This document shows positions 42,684 through 51,741 of a DNA stretch of 64,000 nucleotides, piece by piece (the stretch's first letter is position 1; every line of letters begins with the position of its first letter). Position numbers and translations under genes: made by a program. Source of the stretch: Betaproteobacteria bacterium (GTDB lineage: Bacteria; Pseudomonadota; Gammaproteobacteria; Burkholderiales; SG8-41); the NCBI GenBank assembly GCA_025363575.1, contig JANYDM010000003.1, forward strand, positions 1 to 64,000, in the 5' to 3' direction. Below the pieces are notes generated by a model, which was given only the letters and a program-made list of their open reading frames with translations, was not told the origin of the DNA and made no database searches.

Positions 42684-45077
42684 ATGCGCAGAGCCGCGGT
42701 GAAAAAACGGCGGGTCAAGGTCGCGCGCGCGCCAGCGGCCGCGATCGCGGAAAGCCGCAAGACGGTACGCGCGCCGGCACGCGGCGCCGCCGCGACGCCG
42801 GCCATCGCACGCGACGTCGGAGACATTTCGAACGCGAGCCGCGACCGGCGCCTGCGTTTCGCGGAACTGCTGCTCAGTATTTCGCAAAAAATGTCGGGCA
42901 TGGATTCTCTCGACGACGTGCTCACCGGCCTTGTCGAGGTCACCACGACCGAGCTCAATGCAGAGCGCGGCACGCTGTTCCTCAACGATCCTGAAACGCA
43001 CGAGCTGTATTCGCGCGTGGCGCAGGGCAACTCGCACCGCGAAATCCGGCTCCTCAACAACAGCGGCATCGCCGGTTATGTGTTTACCGCCGGCGAGGGC
43101 GTGGTCATCGACGACGCTTACGCCGACGCGCGCTTCAATCGCACTATCGATGAGCAAACCGGCTTCATCACGCGCAGCATCCTGTGCGTGCCGATACGCA
43201 CCGCGAAAGGCGAGATCATCGGCGTCGCCCAGGTGCTGAACAAGCAGAAAGGCGCATTTACCAAAGGCGATCTCAAGCTGCTCGTCGCGATGACGACGCA
43301 GGGTACGCTGGCGCTGCAGAGCGCGCAGTTCATCGAACGCATGAAAGCGATCCGCAAGCAGGAGCTCGAATTTCTCGACATCGTGTCGGAGGTGACATCC
43401 GACATCAAGATCGGCTCGCTGCTGCAGAAAGTCATGGGCGAGGCGACGCGCATGCTGAACGCGGAGCGCTCGACGCTGTTCCTCAACGACGAGAAGACGA
43501 ACCAGCTGTGGTCCGAAGTGGGGCAGGGCCTGGAGGCGATGCAGATCCGGCTACCCAACCACGTCGGCATCGCCGGTGCCGTGTTCACGACCGGCAAGAC
43601 GATCAACATCCCCTACGCGTACGCCGACCTGCGCTTCAATCCGGCGTTCGACAAGAAAACCGGCTATTTCACGCGCTCCATCCTGTGCGTGCCCATCGTC
43701 AACCAGCGCGGACGCATCATCGGCGTCACGCAGGTGCTGAACAAGCGCGGCGGCCCGTTCACTAACGAAGACGAGTCGCGCCTGAAGGCGTTCACCGCGC
43801 AGATTTCGATCGCGCTCGAGAACGCGAAGCTCTTCGCCGACGTGCAGAACATGAAGAACTACAACGAGAGCATGCTCGAGTCGATGTCGAGCGGCGTGCT
43901 CACGCTGGACGAAACAGAGAAGATTGTCACCTGCAACGCCGCAGGGCTGCGCATTCTGCACGCTAATGCACGCGACTTGATCAACAAGCCGGCGCAAGAG
44001 TTCTTCAGCGGTGCGAATGCGTGGGTGCTCGACAAGCTGAAACGCGTGGCGGAGGCCCGGCAACTCGATCTCACGATGGACGCCGAAATGGAGCTGGCCG
44101 GACAGCGGCGGTCCGTCAACGTCACGGTCATGCCGCTCGTGACTGCGGAGCACAAGCGTCTCGGCTCGATGATCATGTTTGAGGATATCTCGACTGAAAA
44201 ACGCATGAAGGCGACGCTGGCGCGCAACATGGATCCATTGATCGCCGACCAGCTGCTCGCGGCCGGTGACGAAGTGCTCGGCGGCAAAAGCCTGCCCGCG
44301 ACGATATTGTTTTCGGATATCCGTGGCTTCACCACCTTGACGGAGCAGCTCGGTCCGCACGCGACCGTGAGCCTGCTGAACGAATATTTCGAGATCATGG
44401 TCGACTGCATCAACCGTGAAGGCGGCATGCTCGACAAATTCATCGGCGACGCGATCATGGCCGGTTTCGGCATACCGGTCGGACACGACGACGATGAAGA
44501 CCGCGCGTTGCGCACTGCGCTGGCGATGATTCGCGAACTCAACGTCTGGAACAAAAAGCGCCTGGGTGAAGGCAAGTTGCCGGTGATGATCGGCATCGGG
44601 CTCAATACCGACGTCGTCGTCGCAGGCAGCATAGGCTCGCAAAAGCGGACTAACTACACCATCATCGGCGACGGCGTGAACCTGGCGGCGCGGCTCGAGT
44701 CGGCCTGCAAGCAATATGCGGCGCGCATCCTGATCAGCGAGTTCACGTACCGCAAGCTGCGCGGCACCTACCGCACGCGCGAAATCGACCTCGTGGTGGT
44801 GAAGGGTAAAACGAAACCGGTCGGCGTCTACGAAGTGCTTGACTATCACGACGACGAGTCGTTTCCGAACTTGATGGACGTCGTCAATCAGTTCAAGGAC
44901 GGCATGGCCAAGTACCGCGCCGGGAAATGGGACGCGGCGATCGACGCGTTCCGCGCCGCCTTGCGCCTGAATCCCAACGACAAGCTCTCGGAAATCTACA
45001 TCGGCCGCTGCGAGAAGCTGAAGGGCGCCCCGCCGGCGGGCGAGTGGGACGGCGTCTGGATAATGGAAGAGAAATAG
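42684..45077 (+). CDS. GAF-GAF-PAS class III adenylate cyclase with C-terminal TPR-like segment
   Basis: A protein of 797 residues: basic linker 1-50, GAF 75-215, GAF 243-383, PAS-like 395-505, cyclase 535-720, TPR-like 735-775. The second GAF has a complete NKxnFx3DE cyclic-nucleotide motif (NKRGGPFTNEDE); the first is partial (NKQKGAFTKGD). In the cyclase, metal-binding Asp545 (FSDIRGF) and Asp589 (FIGDA), transition-state Asn666/Arg670, and the Lys585/Thr659 specificity pair match cyanobacterial CyaB1. cAMP synthesis with allosteric cyclic-nucleotide control is therefore likely. It is cytoplasmic and coupled to the coiled-coil gene. Confidence 0.9.
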   Translation: MRRAAVKKRRVKVARAPAAAIAESRKTVRAPARGAAATPAIARDVGDISNASRDRRLRFAELLLSISQKMSGMDSLDDVLTGLVEVTTTELNAERGTLFLNDPETHELYSRVAQGNSHREIRLLNNSGIAGYVFTAGEGVVIDDAYADARFNRTIDEQTGFITRSILCVPIRTAKGEIIGVAQVLNKQKGAFTKGDLKLLVAMTTQGTLALQSAQFIERMKAIRKQELEFLDIVSEVTSDIKIGSLLQKVMGEATRMLNAERSTLFLNDEKTNQLWSEVGQGLEAMQIRLPNHVGIAGAVFTTGKTINIPYAYADLRFNPAFDKKTGYFTRSILCVPIVNQRGRIIGVTQVLNKRGGPFTNEDESRLKAFTAQISIALENAKLFADVQNMKNYNESMLESMSSGVLTLDETEKIVTCNAAGLRILHANARDLINKPAQEFFSGANAWVLDKLKRVAEARQLDLTMDAEMELAGQRRSVNVTVMPLVTAEHKRLGSMIMFEDISTEKRMKATLARNMDPLIADQLLAAGDEVLGGKSLPATILFSDIRGFTTLTEQLGPHATVSLLNEYFEIMVDCINREGGMLDKFIGDAIMAGFGIPVGHDDDEDRALRTALAMIRELNVWNKKRLGEGKLPVMIGIGLNTDVVVAGSIGSQKRTNYTIIGDGVNLAARLESACKQYAARILISEFTYRKLRGTYRTREIDLVVVKGKTKPVGVYEVLDYHDDESFPNLMDVVNQFKDGMAKYRAGKWDAAIDAFRAALRLNPNDKLSEIYIGRCEKLKGAPPAGEWDGVWIMEEK

Positions 45078-45260
45078 GGGCGAAACCGGACGCGCAGCGC
45101 CGGATCGCCTCGCCGCGATGGAACGGACACGATGCGCCGTTCATCGCTGCGCACCGCTGAAGAGGTTTTTGGCTCGGGCGGTGCGTGCTTACAGCGACTT
45201 TTGCCCTCGAATTCCCCAGTCGCGCCGACTACACTCGGTGTTTTCTCCATGGAGGGGACC

Positions 45261-45554
45261 ATGAATTTCTACGTCGAGGCCTACACCAAAACGGCGAACG
45301 CCGAGAAGGCATTGCGCCATATCGGCGATTATGAGACGCTCAACGAGGCCATTGCGGCGGCCAGGCGCACGATAGATGGCGCATTGCTGCGCGAGTACGT
45401 GACCGGCATGAAGGGCGCAGACCTGTTCGCGAAGTTTCAGTCTTATGGCGAGCTGCCGTGCATCTTCCGCACCGACGACAAAACGCTTAGCAATCTTGGC
45501 TTCAACGCGCTCGCTTACGCCAAAGAACGCGGCGCCGAACTTTGCGGTAAATAA
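45261..45554 (+). CDS. Conserved small hypothetical protein
   Basis: A protein of 97 residues, start chosen after GGAGGGGACC. It begins MNFYVEAYTKTANAEKALRHI and continues with a helical YETLNEAIAAARRTIDGALL, then IFRTDDKTLSNLGFNALAYA. I do not recognise a family. The mix of an N-terminal strand and two amphipathic helices suggests a small alpha/beta fold. It lies between the cyclase and an MmgE/PrpD gene, on the same strand as both. Confidence 0.65.
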   Translation: MNFYVEAYTKTANAEKALRHIGDYETLNEAIAAARRTIDGALLREYVTGMKGADLFAKFQSYGELPCIFRTDDKTLSNLGFNALAYAKERGAELCGK

Positions 45555-45613
45555 CCGCCCGCCGTTTTTTGATTTGTTGTTCCTTCACTTTCATCGAAAG
45601 CACAGTCCCCGCC

Positions 45614-46954
45614 ATGACGACCGCCGCACAGACCCTCGCTGAATTCGCCACCCAACTTCGATACGAGCAGATCCCCGCCGACGTGCTCGACCGTGCCAAG
45701 GCGTGCGTGATCGATACTGTGGGCGCCTGTACCTACGGGTCGACCCTGCCGTGGAGCAAAATCGTCATCGCCTACGCCGAGCAATATGGGAAAGGCGGGC
45801 AGAGCACTATCCTCGGCACGGGCAAAAAAGTGCATGCGCCGGTGGCGGCGCTCGCGAACGGCGCATTGGCGCATGCATTCGAAATGGATTGTCTCGTGCA
45901 GCCAAGCGCGGGCGTGCATCCGGGGGCATCGTTGACCGCGCCGGGCCTGGCGATCGCGCAGGAGGCGGGCATCAACGGCAGGGATTTCATCACGGCGGTT
46001 GTTGCGGGCGGCGAAGTGATGCACCGCATAGGTGACGCGTCGAAGCAGTCGACGGAGCACATCGGTTTTCACGCGCCCGGCGTAACGGGTGCATTTGGCG
46101 GCGCCGTTATTGCGGGCAAGCTGCTCGGGTTGAGTGCGGCGCAAATGACCAATGCGCTGGGCATTGCCGGCTCGCTCGGTTGCGGCCTGCTCGAATTTTC
46201 GAAATCGGGCGGGGGCGACGTGAAGCGCATGCATCTCGGCCGTGCCGCGGAATCGGGGGTGCTGGCGGCCACGCTGGCGAAGAACGGCTTCACCGGCCCC
46301 GCAACGGTGCTCGACGGAAAATTCGGCTATATGAACGTGTTCTGCCACGAAGGTGATCCAGCGCGGCTGACGGCGAACCTGGGCGAAAGCTGGAAAATGC
46401 TCACGCTCACCTTGAAGCGCTATTCGTGCCACGTGACTTCGCACGTGCCAGTCACCGCGGCGCTCGAATTGAAGGAGAAACACCAAATTCAGGGTGACGA
46501 TATCGCCTCGATCAGGATCGAAGGCAGCGAGAAAATGTTCAGCCACCACAATATCCTGGAGCCGAACGATATGACGATGGCGCAGTACAGCGCGCCGTTC
46601 AACGTTGCACTCTCGTTTTACCGCAACCCGCGCCAGCCGGAATCGTTCTCGGAAGAGGCGCGCAACGACGCCAAGATCCGCGCGCTGTGCCGCAACGTCA
46701 AAGTCGAAGTGCGAAAAGACCCGGTCAAGAACAATCCGCTCGCCAGCCGCGTCACGGTCAAGATGAAGGACGGCCGCGAATTTTCGCAGGACCTGACGTA
46801 TTTCCCCGGCATGCCGCAGCAGCCGCTCAATCACGATCAACTGCGCGAGAAATTCACCACCATCACCAAAAGCGTGCTCGGGGACACTGCGGGAAAGCTA
46901 TTCGAAACGCTTGGCGCGATCGAGACCGTCCCGAACATGCGGGACGTAATCTAG
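45614..46954 (+). CDS. MmgE/PrpD-family protein
   Basis: A protein of 446 residues. It opens TTAAQTLAEFATQLRYEQIPADVLDRAK, with the all-alpha domain (AHAFEMDCLVQPSAGVHPG) characteristic of 2-methylcitrate dehydratase relatives, including VMHRIGDASKQSTEHIGFH and GAFGGAVIAGKLLGL. The smaller lid domain follows. Family members dehydrate or isomerise tricarboxylates, for example PrpD, iminodisuccinate epimerase and cis-aconitate decarboxylase. No prpBC genes are adjacent, so the reaction is uncertain. It ends 12 bp before a convergent oxidoreductase gene. Confidence 0.88.
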   Translation: MTTAAQTLAEFATQLRYEQIPADVLDRAKACVIDTVGACTYGSTLPWSKIVIAYAEQYGKGGQSTILGTGKKVHAPVAALANGALAHAFEMDCLVQPSAGVHPGASLTAPGLAIAQEAGINGRDFITAVVAGGEVMHRIGDASKQSTEHIGFHAPGVTGAFGGAVIAGKLLGLSAAQMTNALGIAGSLGCGLLEFSKSGGGDVKRMHLGRAAESGVLAATLAKNGFTGPATVLDGKFGYMNVFCHEGDPARLTANLGESWKMLTLTLKRYSCHVTSHVPVTAALELKEKHQIQGDDIASIRIEGSEKMFSHHNILEPNDMTMAQYSAPFNVALSFYRNPRQPESFSEEARNDAKIRALCRNVKVEVRKDPVKNNPLASRVTVKMKDGREFSQDLTYFPGMPQQPLNHDQLREKFTTITKSVLGDTAGKLFETLGAIETVPNMRDVI

Positions 46955-46966
46955 CGGCGGGGTTCG

Positions 46967-47938
46967 TCAGTCCGCTGCTATCAGTTCCAGCATGATTTCA
47001 GCATTGCGCGCGCCTTCGATCGCGCCCACTTCCGGTTGGCCGCGCCGGCGCACTGCCTGCACGAAGTCGTCCAGCAGGCCGGCAAACGGATTGACGACGG
47101 GAAAATCAATCGGGCCTTCGCCGGTCCAGATGCGACCGGCGCCTTCGCGTCCAAAAGTGTTTTCGCAAACCGCCCAGCCTTCTGAGCCGTAAATCTCGAG
47201 GCGGTTGGGCGAGTCAAACAGCACCGAAGTGCAGATTTCCGCCGTCGCCCCGCCTTCGAATTTGAAAGCGGCGACCGCGGTCTCGTCGTGCGCGCTCTGC
47301 CATTTTTCGCGTGCAATCACGCCTTTCACCTGCGTCATCTCTCCCTGGGTCGGCTGCAAGATCCAGCGGCTGAGATCGATCAGGTGGGTGCCATTGGCGC
47401 CCAGGCTCCACCAGCGGCCGACTTCCGGCGATGCGCGCCAGTTGCTGGCATCGGTTTGGCGTGAAGTCCAGATGCTGCGCACGTGCTGGACATCGCCGAA
47501 CCTTCCGGCGCGCACGGCAGCGACGAGCAAACGATGTCCGGCATGCCAGCGCAATCGATAGCACAGTCCCAGCGTAATCTTTGCCCGCGCACAGCTTGCG
47601 ACGACCCGCGAAATTCCATCGGCGTCCGTCGCCAGCGGTTTTTCGAGAAGCACGTGCTTGCCCGCTGTTGCGGCAGCGATCGCCTGATCCGCATGCAGCT
47701 TGTCCGGCGTGGCAATGATTACCGCGTCCAATTCAGGATCGGCGAGCAAAGTTTCGAGCGAGGTATGCGCGGAAGCTGCGGACTGCGCCTTGAACTCGCG
47801 CGCAAATTCTCCCGCTCGATCAAGATTGCGGCTCAGCACGCTCCACAATTGCGCGTGCTTGGACTGCAACAGCGCAGGTGCGTGTCCGCCGGAAGCGATG
47901 CTGCCGGTGCCGAGGATTGCAACATTCAGTTTTTTCAT
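46967..47938 (-). CDS. Gfo/Idh/MocA-family NAD(P)-dependent oxidoreductase
   Basis: A protein of 323 residues. The Rossmann motif is AILGTGSIASGGHAPALLQ. The conserved EKPLATDADG holds the family Lys, and LGANGTHLIDLSRW is the C-terminal-domain block with the catalytic His region. Such enzymes oxidise or reduce sugars, inositols and related compounds, or biliverdin. It starts a minus-strand set but is 29 bp downstream of the SRPBCC gene. The substrate is unknown. Confidence 0.88.
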   Translation of the reverse strand: MKKLNVAILGTGSIASGGHAPALLQSKHAQLWSVLSRNLDRAGEFAREFKAQSAASAHTSLETLLADPELDAVIIATPDKLHADQAIAAATAGKHVLLEKPLATDADGISRVVASCARAKITLGLCYRLRWHAGHRLLVAAVRAGRFGDVQHVRSIWTSRQTDASNWRASPEVGRWWSLGANGTHLIDLSRWILQPTQGEMTQVKGVIAREKWQSAHDETAVAAFKFEGGATAEICTSVLFDSPNRLEIYGSEGWAVCENTFGREGAGRIWTGEGPIDFPVVNPFAGLLDDFVQAVRRRGQPEVGAIEGARNAEIMLELIAAD

Positions 47939-47967
47939 TGGGGCAAGCGGCCGGCTAACTCGATTTG

Positions 47968-48414
47968 CTAGCCAGGGATTTTCGGCTCAACAAGATTTGC
48001 CAGTTGCGCAAGAGATTCTTGCCAGCCGAGATAGCACATCTCGACGGGAATGACTTCAGGCACCCCTTCCTGGACGATATTGATATCTGTTCCGCAGGAG
48101 ACTTTTGTCAGGACCACCGTCACCTGCATTTGCCCGGGCAATTTCGGGTCGTCGAACTTGTCGGTGTAGCGGATGCGCTCGTTGGGAACAAGTTCGAGGT
48201 ACTCGCCACCGAAAGAATGTGCGTTCCCGGAATTGAAATTCGCGAACGACATTTTGAAAGTCCCGCCAACCTTCGCATTCATCTCATGAACCTTGCACGT
48301 GAAGCCGTACGGCGGCAGCCACTTGGCCATTGCATCGGCGTTCAGAAACGCCCGGTAGACCCGCTCAGGGGGTGCGCGGAGCACGCGGTGAAACCGCACG
48401 GTGCCGGAGGGCAT
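47968..48414 (-). CDS. SRPBCC/AHSA1-family protein
   Basis: A protein of 148 residues. Typical AHSA1 blocks are FHRVLRAPPERVYRAFLNADAMAKWLPPYG, FGGEYLELVPNERIRYTDKF and GWQESLAQLANLVE. The fold is a START-like helix-grip that binds hydrophobic ligands; the function of bacterial members is mostly unknown. There is no signal peptide. It overlaps neither neighbour. The 184 bp upstream (48415-48598) hold nothing that I can identify. Confidence 0.87.
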   Translation of the reverse strand: MPSGTVRFHRVLRAPPERVYRAFLNADAMAKWLPPYGFTCKVHEMNAKVGGTFKMSFANFNSGNAHSFGGEYLELVPNERIRYTDKFDDPKLPGQMQVTVVLTKVSCGTDINIVQEGVPEVIPVEMCYLGWQESLAQLANLVEPKIPG

Positions 48415-48598
48415 GGATCATTCTCCTTACAAAGCGGATGAAGCGCGCGCGGCGTATGGCGCTGGCGGCTCTCGACCGGCGCGCCCGCAGGCGAAGGGGA
48501 CATTGTACGACCTGAATGCAGCGATCAGGGGCCCGGTGGTGTTCGCGCAGTTGCAAAGACGGCCGGGCATCGCCTTTCGCGGTTGGCGTTGTGCATTT

Positions 48599-49444
48599 TT
48601 AGAAACTTTCGCCGCGCATAAAGCGCACGATGCCGGCGGCGACTTCGGTTTCCTGCTCGACGAAATCATGCGGCTCACGGACTTCACAGCCGGCAAGGCC
48701 GGGCCGCCGGCCGGGCGCTACCGGCCCGCCGGTCACGGTTGCCGCCTGTTGGCGCGTGCTGTGCGTTTTCGCGGCGGCGTCGCTCATGAGATTTGCCGGC
48801 GAGCGTGCGCAGTTGTCCGCGGCGTGCCCGATGATTAGCAGCGGGATTTTGATGGAGGAGAGTTTCGTGGACGTCACGGTCTGCGCAGCCCACGGCCGGC
48901 GCGCCCTGGTGTCGCCGCTTAGCATCGCCGACAACAGGATCACACCATCAGGCGCGTTGGGCCCGCTCAATCGGGCAGCGGCATTGGCGGCCGAAATCGA
49001 GCCGCGGCTGTGGCCGGCGACCCACACCGGCCCTTTCGAGCGTACTCGTGCATCGGCAATAACTTTCGCCAGATCGGCCGCGTGGTCGGCGGCGATGCGA
49101 AAGCCGCCCAACCCTTCGTCTGAATGCAGATCGGATGGCGAGTCGACCAGCGCCGTCGCAATGCCGGCCTGGCGCAGCAGGGGGCGGATGCGCACGAGCA
49201 CATTGCGACCGAGCAGGCGCGGGCAGCCGCTGTCGTCAATATCCATATAGCCGCCACCGCCAATCAGCAATACCAGCGTCGCCGGCTCTCCTTGCGTCGC
49301 GGCGGCAGGCGCGTATGAATAGCGCATGGTCGTCCCGCCGTGCGTGCGCAGCGTGACGGCTTCGCCGCACGGCCCTTCGGGGCCCGGCTCCGCGAGCACT
49401 GCCGGAGCGACCGCGCAAAGCGCAAGCAGAATCAAACTGCGCAT
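48599..49444 (-). CDS. Exported alpha/beta hydrolase
   Basis: A protein of 281 residues with a Sec leader (MRSLILLALCAVAPAVLAE). The nucleophile elbow is VAGHSRGSISAAN and the oxyanion region LVLLIGGGGYMDID. An acid and a His are expected in LIIGHAADNC and REPHDF. It probably hydrolyses an ester in the periplasm. The ATG at 49444 gives a proper leader; a longer frame to 49486 is less likely. It lies 25 bp downstream of a Bug receptor gene, so they may be co-transcribed. Confidence 0.8.
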   Translation of the reverse strand: MRSLILLALCAVAPAVLAEPGPEGPCGEAVTLRTHGGTTMRYSYAPAAATQGEPATLVLLIGGGGYMDIDDSGCPRLLGRNVLVRIRPLLRQAGIATALVDSPSDLHSDEGLGGFRIAADHAADLAKVIADARVRSKGPVWVAGHSRGSISAANAAARLSGPNAPDGVILLSAMLSGDTRARRPWAAQTVTSTKLSSIKIPLLIIGHAADNCARSPANLMSDAAAKTHSTRQQAATVTGGPVAPGRRPGLAGCEVREPHDFVEQETEVAAGIVRFMRGESF

Positions 49445-49469
49445 GGCGATTCTTGCTGGGCGGTATGTT

Positions 49470-50441
49470 TCAGTCGGCGCGCGCACCGGAATCGCGAATC
49501 ACCTTGCCCCATTTGGCGATTTCCGTTTTGACGAACGCGCCAAACTCTGCGGGCGTGTTGGGGCGGAATTTCGCACCTTCATTGGCGAGGCGGCTCTGCG
49601 TTTCGGGCAGGCGCATGATGCGTGTGATCTCGGCGTTGAGTTTGGCGATGATGTCGGTTGGCGTCCCCGCCGGGGCGAAGATGCCGATCCAGTTTGTCAC
49701 GTCGAAGCCGGGCAGCGTCTCCGCCATGGCCGGCAGCTCCGGTGCCGCCGGATTGCGGTGCGCGCCGGTCACGGCGAGCGCGTGGAGCTTGCCCGCACGC
49801 GCGAGCGGCAGCGCGGTCGGCATGGTGGCGAACAGCATCGACGTCTGCCCGCCGACAAGGTCCGTGATCGCGGGCACGTTGCCTTTATAAGGCACATGCA
49901 CGAGGTCGATCTTCGTCATCGATTTGAAAAGCTCCCCCGCAAGGTGGGCCGCAGTACCATTGCCTGCTGAAGCGTACGCAAGCTGACCAGGCCGCGCGCG
50001 CGCAAGTGCAATCAGTTCCTTGACCGACTTCACCGGCACCGACGGATGCAGAACCAGCAATCCGTCAGCTTCCATCACGAGGGCGACCGGCGCGAAATCC
50101 CTGATCGGGTCGTACGGCATTTTGGAGAACAGGCTGGCGTTGACCGCATGCGTGCCGATGCTGCCGATGCCTATCGTGTAGCCGTCCGGCGGCGCTTTCG
50201 CGATGATGTCGGCGCCGATATTGCCGCCCGCGCCGGCGCGGTTGTCGACGACTGCCGGCTGGTTCCACGTTTCGGTGAACTTCTGCGCAAAGACGCGACA
50301 GATAAGATCGGCAATGCCGCCGGGAGGAAACGGCACGACGATGCGTATTGCCTTGGCCGGATAGGTTTGCCCATCCGCGGCGATCGCCGGCGCCGCTGCG
50401 ACCGATGCCGCCGCAGCAACAACGCCAAAAAATAATTTCAT
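49470..50441 (-). CDS. Bug/TctC-family periplasmic solute receptor
   Basis: A protein of 323 residues, start at MKLFFGVVAAAASVAAA; the frame extends upstream to 50540, but only the internal ATG gives a signal peptide. The mature start reads YPAKAIRIVVPFPPGGIADLI, with VVDNRAGAGGNIGAD, PPDGYTIGI and HVPYKGNVPAI. All loops are canonical. It is 55 bp downstream of the TolA-like gene and upstream of an exported hydrolase, so its ligand may be an ester or its product. Confidence 0.92.
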   Translation of the reverse strand: MKLFFGVVAAAASVAAAPAIAADGQTYPAKAIRIVVPFPPGGIADLICRVFAQKFTETWNQPAVVDNRAGAGGNIGADIIAKAPPDGYTIGIGSIGTHAVNASLFSKMPYDPIRDFAPVALVMEADGLLVLHPSVPVKSVKELIALARARPGQLAYASAGNGTAAHLAGELFKSMTKIDLVHVPYKGNVPAITDLVGGQTSMLFATMPTALPLARAGKLHALAVTGAHRNPAAPELPAMAETLPGFDVTNWIGIFAPAGTPTDIIAKLNAEITRIMRLPETQSRLANEGAKFRPNTPAEFGAFVKTEIAKWGKVIRDSGARAD

Positions 50442-50496
50442 GGCCGTTTCCCTTGTGCCTGCGTGTTCCGTCCCCCGAACTGTTGCCAGTCGACGG

Positions 50497-50940
50497 CTAT
50501 TTCCCGCCCCCGCAATCGGGTATCGGTGTGGAGAACGCATCGAACCGGAGGTTGAGGTTGCGAATTTCCTTGCGCGCCGCGGGATCGTTGGGCAGGCCGA
50601 AAGGTTGTGCGTCCGATATGGCAGTCATGAGCGACGCGTCGAATGCCGCAGAGCCGCTCGATTGCATAAGACCTATGCTTTGCACGTAGCCGTTGTCCTG
50701 CAGCAGCAGCTTGAACTCGATTCGTTTAGTGGGCTTGGCGCCGCAGGGCGAGGTGAAGTTCTTGACGATCGCGGCGCGCAGGTTGGCCAGGCTTTGCCGT
50801 TTTTCAGCGGCGGGGTCGGCGGCCTGGGCCGCGAGGCACGCGGTGGCGCACAAAAGCATCGCGGCGGGCAGGAAGGTAAGCAGAGTCAGTGGCCGCCCGG
50901 CGCAGCGTGTCAAATGTTGTCTCACGGAAGGAACTTTCAA
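50497..50940 (-). CDS. Exported TonB/TolA C-terminal-like domain protein
   Basis: A protein of 147 residues with a signal peptide ending near CLAAQA. The remaining domain, RIEFKLLLQDNGYVQSIGLMQSSGSAAFD, then ISDAQPFGLP and IRNLNLRFDAFSTPIPDC, follows the TolA/TonB C-terminal pattern (strand, G.V..I.....SG...D..., then a helix and final strand). There is no long proline-rich or helical spacer and no inner-membrane anchor besides the cleavable leader. It is presumably a stand-alone periplasmic domain. Partner unknown. Confidence 0.65.
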   Translation of the reverse strand: MKVPSVRQHLTRCAGRPLTLLTFLPAAMLLCATACLAAQAADPAAEKRQSLANLRAAIVKNFTSPCGAKPTKRIEFKLLLQDNGYVQSIGLMQSSGSAAFDASLMTAISDAQPFGLPNDPAARKEIRNLNLRFDAFSTPIPDCGGGK

Positions 50941-50954
50941 CGCGCACGCGCGCG

Positions 50955-51608
50955 TCAGGGTGCCGGCCTGAAGATCAGGAAATACTGGTTTGGCAGAAAC
51001 GCGTGCTCCGCGCCCAGCTCGTAGCCTGCGTCCTGCATCTCTTTTGTGACGCGCGCGGGGGCGATGCGTGCGTTTTTCGGCGGGCCCGCCGGCGCGTCCG
51101 GGCGAAAATCGATGATGGCAACTCTGCCACCCGGTTTGAGCGATGCGCGCATTTTGCGGAAATACTCCGTGCGCCGGTCGATGTGATGATAGACGTCCAC
51201 CAGCATTACGAGATCGACGGGCGCTGGAATGCGCGCATCGTCGCCCGCAGCGGCGACCGCGGTCAGATTCGGCAGATTTTCTTTCAGCGCGCGAGCGGCG
51301 AGATACTTCACCATGTCCGGCTCGAGATCGACGCCATACACGCGGCCGCGCGGCAGCATGTGGGCGAGGCGCACTGCGAAGTAGCCGGTACCCGCGCCGA
51401 TATCGGCGACCGACTGGTCGGGTGCAAGGCTCAGCGCCGTGATGACTTCATGCGGCTTCTGCCATTTATCGCGCTCCGGATCGTCGAACACTTTCGCCCA
51501 TTGCGCGGCGCCGTCGAATTTGTGGTGCGCGTGGTCCGGCGCCTGCGCGAAGGCGGGCGCGCTGAACGTCAAAGCCGCAAGAAGCAAGAAATAAAGTCTG
51601 CAAAACAT
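50955..51608 (-). CDS. Class I SAM-dependent methyltransferase with a Sec signal peptide
   Basis: A protein of 217 residues. The start at MFCRLYFLLLAALTFSAPAFAQ yields a clear leader. The catalytic domain has motif I VADIGAGTGYFAVRLA, motif II DLEPDMVKYLAARA, and a post-motif LVMLVDVYHHIDRR, then GGRVAIIDFRPD. The predicted location is periplasmic, which is odd because S-adenosylmethionine is cytoplasmic. The leader may be retained as an anchor or the enzyme may be repurposed. It is 14 bp upstream of the TolA-like gene and divergent from the Bug gene at 51742. Confidence 0.82.
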   Translation of the reverse strand: MFCRLYFLLLAALTFSAPAFAQAPDHAHHKFDGAAQWAKVFDDPERDKWQKPHEVITALSLAPDQSVADIGAGTGYFAVRLAHMLPRGRVYGVDLEPDMVKYLAARALKENLPNLTAVAAAGDDARIPAPVDLVMLVDVYHHIDRRTEYFRKMRASLKPGGRVAIIDFRPDAPAGPPKNARIAPARVTKEMQDAGYELGAEHAFLPNQYFLIFRPAP

Positions 51609-51741
51609 GTCCGGTGCCCGTTTCAAACTGCGCATTCGAGAGATGTTCAATCGAGCGGCGCGTTGCGTGCGCACACCCGGCGGGAGGCGCGGCCCGCCGC
51701 GGCGGTGTCGAATAGCAGCATGGTATATTGCGGCCTCCCAT

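Noticed and set aside
45614..46954. Methylcitrate cycle (prpBCD) together with the lyase at 31123
   Set aside because: The MmgE/PrpD gene and the PrpB-like gene are 14 kb apart, with no citrate-synthase-type prpC. Both families have other activities.
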